Part shown: piece by piece, positions 7,746 through 13,277 of the stretch | Layout: each line of letters begins with the position of its first letter | How positions within the stretch are numbered: the first letter of the stretch is position 1 | Source: SCGC-AAA076-P13 sp964613455 | GTDB taxonomy: Bacteria > Pseudomonadota > Gammaproteobacteria > Magnimaribacterales > D2472 | Assembly (NCBI GenBank): GCA_964613455.1 | Contig: CAZTGS010000023.1 | Coordinates: forward strand, 1 to 13,277 | Direction of reading: 5' to 3' | Length of the DNA: 13,277 bases | Position numbers and translations under genes: made by a program | The notes under the pieces: generated by a model | Told to the model about the DNA's origin: nothing | The model's input: the letters and a program-made list of their open reading frames with translations, nothing else | The model's database searches: none

Positions 7746-8543
7746 ATGGAATTAATCACTAAAATTACAGCGCCTAATGGAGGTATCTTTACTGGAGCTG
7801 GAACTAATACTTATTTAATTGGGAATAAAGATCTAACACTAGTTGATCCAGGACCAAATATTTTAGAACACATAAATGAAATCATTAAGATAGCAGACGG
7901 ACGTATTAAAAGAATTTTAGTAACTCATACTCATACTGATCATTCTCCGGCAGCTTTGCCCTTATCAAAAATACTAGAAGTTCCTATGTATGGGAGACTG
8001 GTTGATGGAGAATCTTCCTGGGAAGATGAAACTTTTATTCCTGATGTGGTTTTGAAAGATGCTGATATTATTGAGACAGATGAATATACTCTTGAAGTTA
8101 TTCATACGCCAGGCCACGCTTCAAATCACTTATGTTTTTTAATTAGGGAATCAAATTGCCTACTTACTGGCGATCACATAATGGATGGATCAACTGTAGT
8201 AATAGGACCTCCTGATGGCAATATGACTGATTATATAACTTCACTTGAAAAGTTATTTAATTATAAGATTGATAGTTTTGCACCAGGCCATGGAAATTTT
8301 ATGCACGAACCTGAAAAAACTATCAAATCAATTATCAGACATAGACTCACAAGAGAGAGTAAGGTTTTTAGAAAACTTGAAGATGCTGGACGTTCAGACT
8401 TAGATGGACTTTTAAAACTTGTTTATGATGATGTTCATGAAAAACTCCATCCCATAGCAAGATATAGCTTAGAGGCTCATTTAGAAAAACTTGTTTTAGA
8501 AAAAAAGGTTGAACAAACAGAGAGCCATTACAAAGTGATTTAA
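7746..8543 (+). CDS. LACTB2-like metallo-beta-lactamase-fold hydrolase
   Basis: A 265-aa metallo-hydrolase of the LACTB2/glyoxalase II branch. Metal ligands are complete: HTHTDH 61-66 (H61, H63, D65, H66), H124 in TPGHASNH, D143 in LTGDH and H182 in APGHG. The N-terminus GGIFTGAGTNTYLIG and VDPGP 33-37 are typical of this branch, and the region about 195-262 resembles the C-terminal winged-helix segment of LACTB2-like proteins. Family members include RNA endonucleases (LACTB2) and thioester hydrolases. Pairing with a CoA-type Nudix hydrolase makes a thioester or CoA-derivative substrate attractive, but this is inference. It ends with TAA sharing 4 bp with the stop of the convergent lipoprotein gene. 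Confidence 0.86.
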   Translation: MELITKITAPNGGIFTGAGTNTYLIGNKDLTLVDPGPNILEHINEIIKIADGRIKRILVTHTHTDHSPAALPLSKILEVPMYGRLVDGESSWEDETFIPDVVLKDADIIETDEYTLEVIHTPGHASNHLCFLIRESNCLLTGDHIMDGSTVVIGPPDGNMTDYITSLEKLFNYKIDSFAPGHGNFMHEPEKTIKSIIRHRLTRESKVFRKLEDAGRSDLDGLLKLVYDDVHEKLHPIARYSLEAHLEKLVLEKKVEQTESHYKVI

Positions 8544-8575
8544 TCTTCTTTCTTCTTTTTATTTTTCATCACTTT
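8532..8575 (+). terminator. Weak terminator-like inverted repeat at the MBL/lipoprotein convergence
   Basis: AAAGTGAT at 8532-8539 and its exact reverse complement ATCACTTT at 8568-8575 could form an 8-bp stem around a pyrimidine-rich 28-nt loop, followed on the plus strand by two more Ts, C and TT. The stem has only two G-C pairs and the loop is long, so it would be a poor intrinsic terminator. It is the only candidate I found at this junction, and it overlaps the 3' end of both genes. Confidence 0.2.
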
Positions 8576-8929
8576 TTCTTCTATAGCTGCAATATCAATA
8601 TCATTAATAGAATCAGTTGAAGCTTCAGATACTTTTTTTATCTCTTTCCCATCCTTAAGATCTATAGATGGTTTATCTAATTCTAAGGTTAATACTCTTA
8701 CGTTTTTTTCCATGAGGTCTTCATAACAATCATCTTGATCATATGATTCTCTAATCTCACCTTTTTTATTAATGGGATGAGGTCTTGTGGGAGTTGCCAT
8801 TTGCATGCATTTTATAGATTGAGCTGGAGACCAATAACTATTATCAGAGCTTAATTCATCCAGCTTCTTTGGAGATATCGAGCAGCTGGCAATCCCGAAT
8901 AGAAGTAATAAAGCTAGGAGTTTTTTCAT
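8540..8929 (-). CDS. Small predicted lipoprotein, function unknown
   Basis: A 129-aa protein I do not recognise. It has a clear lipoprotein signal: MKKLLALLLLFG, then lipobox IASC with C16 as the lipidated cysteine and S17 next, so an outer-membrane location is likely by the usual +2 rule. The mature part is hydrophilic. Two further cysteines, C41 and C68, could form a disulfide around a loop containing PTRPHP; the last 40 residues are charged, ending in a lysine-rich tail (about 119-129) without obvious fold. The ATG overlaps the acs stop as ATGA (8926-8929), so it is translated from the acs transcript. The frame, lipobox and coupling make it a real gene, but nothing in the sequence links it biochemically to acetate metabolism. 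Confidence 0.82.
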   Translation of the reverse strand: MKKLLALLLLFGIASCSISPKKLDELSSDNSYWSPAQSIKCMQMATPTRPHPINKKGEIRESYDQDDCYEDLMEKNVRVLTLELDKPSIDLKDGKEIKKVSEASTDSINDIDIAAIEEKVMKNKKKKED

Positions 8930-10854
8930 AGGGTTTGTTTATTCTCTACAAGAGATTCTACAACTGACGGATCGGCAAGGGTAGTAGTATCACCTAGATT
9001 AGATAAATCACCTTCTGCAATTTTTCTTAAGATACGTCTCATAATTTTTCCTGATCTAGTTTTTGGTAGCCCAGGAGCATTTTGAATAAGGTCTGGCCTG
9101 GCAATGGCACCTATTTCTTTGGCTACAAATTGTTTTAGTTCTTTATTTAAATCATCGCTGAACGTTTCATCAATCATCAAGGTAACAAAGGCATATATTC
9201 CTTGGCCTTTAATTGGATGTTCAAAACCAACTACAGCAGCCTCTGCTACTTTTGGGTTGAGCACAAGAGCGCTTTCAATCTCTGCCGTTCCAAGTCTATG
9301 ACCTGAAACATTTAAAACATCATCGACTCTTCCGGTGATCCAGTAATAACCGTCTTCATCTCTTCGAGCACCATCTCCAGTAAAATAGATACCCGGATAC
9401 ATGCTGAAATAAGTATCTATCATTCTTTGATGATCTCCGTAAATACTTCTAATCTGACTAGGCCATGATTGCTCAATTACCAAGTTACCCGAATTAGGAC
9501 CCTCGAGAACTGCTCCATGTTCATCATATAAAGCAGGTTTCATACCAAAAAATGGAAGGGTGGCTGAGCCAGGTTTTGTTGGAGTTATGCCAGCAATTGG
9601 CGATATCAAGACTGACCCTGTTTCCGTTTGCCACCAAGTATCTATGATTTCACATTTAGACTGGCCAACAACGCTGTAGTACCAATCCCATGCTTCAGGA
9701 TTGATTGGCTCTCCTACTGTTCCTAAGATTCTAAGGCTATCCCTTTTTGTTTTTAGAACTGGTTCATTGCCTTGGGCCATTAAAGCTCTAATAGCTGTAG
9801 GAGCTGTATAAAAAATATTAATGTCGTATTTATCACATATTTCCCAACATCTAGATGCTGATGGGTAGGTTGGAACACCCTCAAACATTAAAGTTGTTGC
9901 GCCGTTTGATAGAGGCCCATACAAAATATAGGTATGTCCTGTGATCCACCCGACATCTGCAGTACACCAATACTTATCCTCAGGTCTTATACCAAATAAG
10001 TACTTAAAGCTTATGTGTGCTCCTAGCAGGTAACCAGCTGTAGTATGAAGGACACCTTTTGGTTTTCCAGTTGAGCCAGATGTGTAAAGAATAAATAGAG
10101 GATCTTCCGAGTCCATAGGCTCAGGCTCACATGAAGTGGCTGCATTTTTAGATATCTCCTCATACCAAACATCTCTATCTTCATCCCAAGAGATATCTCC
10201 CCCGGTTCTTCTAATAACCAATGTATTTTTAACCTCAGGACAGCCAAGTAAAGCTTCATCAACATTATTTTTAAGAGGAACTTTCTTTCCACCTCTCAAA
10301 CCCTCATCAGCAGTAATAACAATTTTGCAGTCAGCATCAAGAATTCTATCTTTTAAGGATTCTGGTGAAAAACCTCCAAAGACAACAGAGTGAACAGCCC
10401 CAATTCTTGTACAAGCAAGCATTGCAAAGGCAGCCTCAACAATCATTGGCATATAAATACAAACCCTTGATCCTTTTGCAACTCCTAGGTCTTTTAGAAC
10501 ATTAGAAAATTTGCACACTTCATCGTGAAGTTCTTGGTAAGTTAGTTCTTTTGAATCCGACGGGTCATCACCCTCCCATATTAATGCAGTCTTATTTGCA
10601 TGATGCTCAAGGTGTCTATCGATACAGTTTGAGCTAACATTTGTTTTACCGCCCTCAAACCATGTCGCATCTGAAAAGCTATTATTATGAACACTATCAA
10701 AATCATGTATCCAATCTATTTCTGATTTTGCAAGATCTCCAAAAAATTTTGAAGGATTCTCAATAGATTGATTGTATAGATTTTTATATTCCTCTATATC
10801 TTTGATATATGGATTAGTTGAATTGATATCAGGCGTGTAAATTTCTTTAGTCAT
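8926..10854 (-). CDS. acs: Acetyl-CoA synthetase (AMP-forming)
   Basis: Converts acetate, ATP and CoA to acetyl-CoA, AMP and diphosphate; cytoplasmic. The 642 aa are near the 652 of E. coli Acs. Motifs in order: TWFEGG 64-69 in the N-terminal ACS domain, phosphate-binding YTSGSTGKPKG 257-267, GWITGH 302-307, TVGEPINPEAW 379-389, DTWWQTETG 405-413, TGDGARRDEDGYYWITGR 492-509 with D511 after the hinge, GHRLGTAEIE 518-527 and the acylation site PKTRSGK 597-603. Pocket residues I304, T305, V380 and W408 correspond to the acetate-selecting V310, T311, V386 and W414 of Salmonella Acs, favouring acetate over longer acids. K603 is the lysine that is acetylated to inactivate Acs in other bacteria. The gene lies 12 bp after the deoxynucleoside kinase and is coupled to the downstream lipoprotein. 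Confidence 0.97.
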   Translation of the reverse strand: MTKEIYTPDINSTNPYIKDIEEYKNLYNQSIENPSKFFGDLAKSEIDWIHDFDSVHNNSFSDATWFEGGKTNVSSNCIDRHLEHHANKTALIWEGDDPSDSKELTYQELHDEVCKFSNVLKDLGVAKGSRVCIYMPMIVEAAFAMLACTRIGAVHSVVFGGFSPESLKDRILDADCKIVITADEGLRGGKKVPLKNNVDEALLGCPEVKNTLVIRRTGGDISWDEDRDVWYEEISKNAATSCEPEPMDSEDPLFILYTSGSTGKPKGVLHTTAGYLLGAHISFKYLFGIRPEDKYWCTADVGWITGHTYILYGPLSNGATTLMFEGVPTYPSASRCWEICDKYDINIFYTAPTAIRALMAQGNEPVLKTKRDSLRILGTVGEPINPEAWDWYYSVVGQSKCEIIDTWWQTETGSVLISPIAGITPTKPGSATLPFFGMKPALYDEHGAVLEGPNSGNLVIEQSWPSQIRSIYGDHQRMIDTYFSMYPGIYFTGDGARRDEDGYYWITGRVDDVLNVSGHRLGTAEIESALVLNPKVAEAAVVGFEHPIKGQGIYAFVTLMIDETFSDDLNKELKQFVAKEIGAIARPDLIQNAPGLPKTRSGKIMRRILRKIAEGDLSNLGDTTTLADPSVVESLVENKQTL

Positions 10855-10866
10855 TTTCTAAAACTA

Positions 10867-11532
10867 TTAGATTATGGATGGCTGAGGATTTATGAAATTT
10901 TTTCCTTTTGGATTAGACATGATTTTAGTAACCAGCGATTCATAATCAGCTTCATTAGATTCTAGATTAATATCAGCTGCATTTATTATTAATAGAGGAG
11001 CTGAGTTATAGTCTAAGAAAAATCTTGAATAGGCATCGTTCAACCTTTCTAAATAATCTAAAGTTAAATACTGCTCGTTAATATTTCCTCTTCTGGTAAT
11101 CCTGTCTTTCAAGACATCTATAGGTGCCTGAAGGTATATAACAAGATCAGGGTTTGGAGCATCAAGAGTTATATGATCATAAACCTTGTCATACAAATCC
11201 ATCTCTTCATTAGTCAGAGTAACCTCAGCAAAGAGCCTATCTTTTTCAATTAAAAAGTCAGCAACCCTTACAGTCTCAAAAAGGCTTCTTTGTTTTAAAT
11301 CTTGTATTTGTTGCATTCTCTGAAATAGAAAGAAAAGCTGAGTAGCCAAAGCAGATTGACTTGGGTTTCTATAAAAGTTTTTTAGGAAAGGGTTTTCTGC
11401 TGGTTGTTCAAGAAAAGCATCGTAATTAAATGTTTCAGCAATTTTATTTGCAAGAGTGGTTTTGCCGACACCAATTGGGCCTTCAATAGCAATGTATTTT
11501 GGAAGAGGTGCTTCGTTAATAGCTGGCTTCAT
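10867..11532 (-). CDS. Deoxynucleoside kinase (dNK/dAK-dGK family)
   Basis: Phosphorylates deoxynucleosides for salvage; cytoplasmic. The 221 aa show the family pattern: P-loop GPIGVGKTT 18-26 with K24, the catalytic-acid region LEQPAENPFL 41-50 with E42 as likely base, TQLFFLFQR 64-72, VADFLIEKDRLFA 90-102 in place of the ERS/DRS motif, the strand PDLVIYLQA 128-136 and the arginine lid R144/R147/R148 followed by GNINEQYL. Purine versus pyrimidine preference cannot be decided from sequence. Family members occur near folK/panB in several gammaproteobacteria; here it directly follows pcnB (27 bp) and precedes acs (12 bp). Thymidylate kinase is less likely because the QPAENPFL and EKDRLFA motifs belong to the dNK family. 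Confidence 0.9.
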   Translation of the reverse strand: MKPAINEAPLPKYIAIEGPIGVGKTTLANKIAETFNYDAFLEQPAENPFLKNFYRNPSQSALATQLFFLFQRMQQIQDLKQRSLFETVRVADFLIEKDRLFAEVTLTNEEMDLYDKVYDHITLDAPNPDLVIYLQAPIDVLKDRITRRGNINEQYLTLDYLERLNDAYSRFFLDYNSAPLLIINAADINLESNEADYESLVTKIMSNPKGKNFINPQPSII

Positions 11533-11559
11533 TTTTCACAAATTAGTTTTTATCCTAGA

Positions 11560-12795
11560 TTATCTCAACTCGTTATAGAAACCAAATATTTTAGAAGATT
11601 CCTCTTCATTTTTTTCATTCATATTTGCAATTATGGTTCCTCTTAATGAGTCGTCATCCTTTTGAAAATCAGTCCACCACTTGCCTAATCCATTTTTATC
11701 ACCAGCAGCCTTTTCTCTAACAAGTAAAAAATCATAAGCTGCTCTGAATCTAGGATGTCTCAAAGTTTTATAGGGCTGACTTGCTATTCTGCTATGAAGC
11801 TTTAATTGCAGAACCCATATATCTTTTATATAGCTTGAAAATTTTCTTGGAACCGCAGTCAGCTTTTGCTGTTCTCTTAAAACCCCATCCATAGATCTAA
11901 AGAATTTTCTTATATTGATCTCACCATTTTTTGAGCACTTTGCAAGAAGAGTAGGCCATAGCAATGCTGCCATTAAAAATCCAGGAGTAATAGATTGATC
12001 ATTTTTTACCCTATCATCAGTATTTCTAAGTGCCTGAATCATAACGTTATTTGAGAAATCGCTTTTGTTTGGATCAGATAAAATAAGATGCCTATTAAGC
12101 TTAAACGAACATAACTTAAGAAAATTCTTTTCTGCCATGCCGTTCAAAAATATTTTACAGAATTCATCGAAAAGTCTAGCGTTAGAAATATCAGCTAATA
12201 AGTGACCTTTATCATAAATCGCATCTTTCACTTGGTTATCTAGCTTAAAGCCTAATTTGTTACTAAACCTTATAGCTCTCAAACTTCTGACTGGGTCTTC
12301 TTCAAACCTCCTTTGGGGATCTCCAATGGATACGATAATTTTTTTATGTATGTGTTTAAGACCGTCGTTATGATCTTCAATTTTTTTTGAAATGGGACAA
12401 TAATATAGAGCGTTAACAGTAAAATCCCTTCTGTGGCAATCCTGCTCTAATGTGCCCCAAATATTATCTCTTAGAATCTTTCCTGATGAATCTGTAATTA
12501 GATTTCCATCATCATTTTTTTGATTATCGCCAGACCTGAAAGTTGCTACTTCTAACAATTCTGACCTATTAAAAACATGAACAAGTTTAAATCTTTTTCC
12601 TATGATCCTGGATGCTTTAAATACTCTTCGAACTTGCTCAGGAGTTGCGCTTGTAGCAATATCAAAATCTTTAGGCTCAAGTCCAGTTAGAGCATCTCTA
12701 ACGCATCCACCTACCAGATAGGCTTGGTAATTATTTTTTTGGAGGTCATTTACGACAGATATAGCAAACTTGCTTATCTTTTTATTATCTATCAA
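11560..12795 (-). CDS. pcnB: Poly(A) polymerase I (PcnB)
   Basis: Adds 3' poly(A) tails to RNA and so promotes decay by 3' exonucleases. The 411 aa contain the class II nucleotidyltransferase signature YLVGGCVRD 26-34, catalytic D43 and D45 in PKDFDIAT, ATPEQVRRVF 50-59, IIGKRFKLVHV 64-74 (PcnB-like, not CCA-adding), RRDFTVNALYY 122-132 and EEDPVRSLRAIRF 165-177. The C-terminal arginine-rich domain ends with HPRFRAAYDFL about 342-352 and a GKWWTDFQ motif, typical of PcnB. It lacks the longer basic tail of the 465-aa E. coli protein. No ATG or GTG precedes the first conserved motif in frame; the best start is the TTG at 12795, and an in-frame TAA stop lies 21 nt further upstream. It follows dksA by 30 bp. 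Confidence 0.95.
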   Translation of the reverse strand: MIDNKKISKFAISVVNDLQKNNYQAYLVGGCVRDALTGLEPKDFDIATSATPEQVRRVFKASRIIGKRFKLVHVFNRSELLEVATFRSGDNQKNDDGNLITDSSGKILRDNIWGTLEQDCHRRDFTVNALYYCPISKKIEDHNDGLKHIHKKIIVSIGDPQRRFEEDPVRSLRAIRFSNKLGFKLDNQVKDAIYDKGHLLADISNARLFDEFCKIFLNGMAEKNFLKLCSFKLNRHLILSDPNKSDFSNNVMIQALRNTDDRVKNDQSITPGFLMAALLWPTLLAKCSKNGEINIRKFFRSMDGVLREQQKLTAVPRKFSSYIKDIWVLQLKLHSRIASQPYKTLRHPRFRAAYDFLLVREKAAGDKNGLGKWWTDFQKDDDSLRGTIIANMNEKNEEESSKIFGFYNELR

Positions 12796-12825
12796 ATTTA
12801 GCCATGAGATTATTAATTAAAGACA

Positions 12826-13277
12826 TTAGCCATTTAGCTGTTTTTCTTTAATCTCGTCAAGTGTTTTGCAATCAATGCAATGAGTTGCAGTTGGTCTTGC
12901 TTCTAGTCTTTTGACACCGATTTCATCACCGCAAGCTTCACACCAACCGTAATCATCTTGCTTAATCTGTTCAATAGAAACACCAATTTTACTTATTAAT
13001 TTTCTTTCCCTATCTCTAGTTCTTAATTCAAAGGCAAATTCTTCTTCTTGCGAAGCTCTATCCATAGGATCTGCATAAGTTTCACCTTTTGTTCGAAGAT
13101 GATCAAAAGTTTTTTGCATTTCATCTTGAAGATGCTCTTTCCATAAAAGAAGAACAGATACAAAATGCTTCTTCATTGCAACGCTCATATACTTCTCTTT
13201 CTTTTTGGCCTTGTATGGAGCTATCTTAGATTTATTGTTTGCAATAGTTGCAGGTGATTTAGTAACTTTCTTCGCTG
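12826..13277 (-). CDS. dksA: RNA polymerase-binding transcription factor DksA, 5' end beyond the window
   Basis: DksA binds the RNA polymerase secondary channel and, with ppGpp, represses rRNA promoters and activates biosynthetic ones. Numbered from the methionine at 13188, the part seen has the coiled coil with its acidic tip D40 and D43 (ADPMDRASQEEE), and the zinc finger cysteines 83, 86, 104 and 107 before the terminal helix TLDEIKEKQLNG. The frame stays open for 29 more codons to the right edge, reading PYKAKKKEKYMSVAMKKHF, which aligns with the E. coli stretch PYQEKPGEEYMNEAQLAHF. The methionine at 13188 is therefore internal and the true start lies outside the window. Further upstream is a lysine-rich, low-complexity leader (about 18 residues visible). 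The gene heads the leftward pcnB-kinase-acs cluster. Confidence 0.96.
   Translation of the reverse strand, partial: AKKVTKSPATIANNKSKIAPYKAKKKEKYMSVAMKKHFVSVLLLWKEHLQDEMQKTFDHLRTKGETYADPMDRASQEEEFAFELRTRDRERKLISKIGVSIEQIKQDDYGWCEACGDEIGVKRLEARPTATHCIDCKTLDEIKEKQLNG

Noticed and set aside
8541..8567. Pyrimidine-rich tract as a regulatory element
   Set aside because: It encodes the lysine-rich C-terminal tail of the lipoprotein, which explains the composition.
10023..10393. Open frames on both strands within acs
   Set aside because: They overlap strongly conserved Acs coding sequence and show no family features.
11404..11646. 80-codon plus-strand frame spanning the deoxynucleoside kinase start and the pcnB end
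   Set aside because: It is antisense to two well-supported genes, with no motif or initiation signal.
12787..12805. Six-codon minus-strand ORF MAKFDR before pcnB as a leader peptide
   Set aside because: Too short to support; it is more simply explained as chance or as a one-base out-of-frame pcnB start.
12798..12833. Direct repeat TTAGCCAT at 12798-12805 and 12826-12833 around the dksA-pcnB gap
   Set aside because: Eight bases, only two copies, one encoding the dksA C-terminus and stop; a chance repeat is likely and no operator symmetry is seen.

Overview
This AT-rich window looks like chromosome from a streamlined gammaproteobacterium, probably a marine lineage of the SAR86 kind. That placement is inferred from base composition, very tight packing, gammaproteobacterial gene order and near absence of Shine-Dalgarno motifs; it was not tested against a database. 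No gene-free stretch approaches 300 bases. I saw no tRNA, rRNA, CRISPR array, insertion sequence or phage gene.

Layout, left to right. (1) priA (+), the replication-restart helicase. (2) A leftward five-gene cluster running 6910 to 2058: alpha/beta hydrolase, membrane-anchored paraoxonase-like propeller, nnrD, tsaE, amiB. The last three match the order nnr-tsaE-amiB of E. coli, but mutL does not follow; priA converges on amiB instead. (3) A rightward pair, NUDT19-like Nudix hydrolase and LACTB2-like metallo-beta-lactamase-fold hydrolase (6942-8543), divergent from cluster 2 across only 31 bp. (4) A second leftward cluster from the right edge to 8540: dksA (cut by the edge), pcnB, a deoxynucleoside kinase, acs and a small lipoprotein. 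dksA-pcnB order is usual in gammaproteobacteria; the folK/panB/panC genes that commonly follow pcnB are not here.

Functions are mostly core: replication restart (PriA), septal peptidoglycan cleavage (AmiB), tRNA t6A formation (TsaE), NAD(P)H-hydrate repair (NnrD), RNA 3' polyadenylation (PcnB), ppGpp-linked transcription control (DksA), deoxynucleotide salvage and acetate activation (Acs). The accessory part is the hydrolase group in the middle (4646-8543): four hydrolases of different folds in two divergent units, with substrates unknown.

The points most worth a second look are a PriA apparently lacking its winged-helix domain, a paraoxonase-like propeller fused to four membrane helices with the whole calcium/histidine active site retained, a weak non-ATG start on pcnB (E. 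coli pcnB also has a weak start), a DksA whose reading frame continues to the window edge, an uncharacterised lipoprotein translationally coupled to acs, and two convergent junctions whose stop codons overlap by 4 bp.
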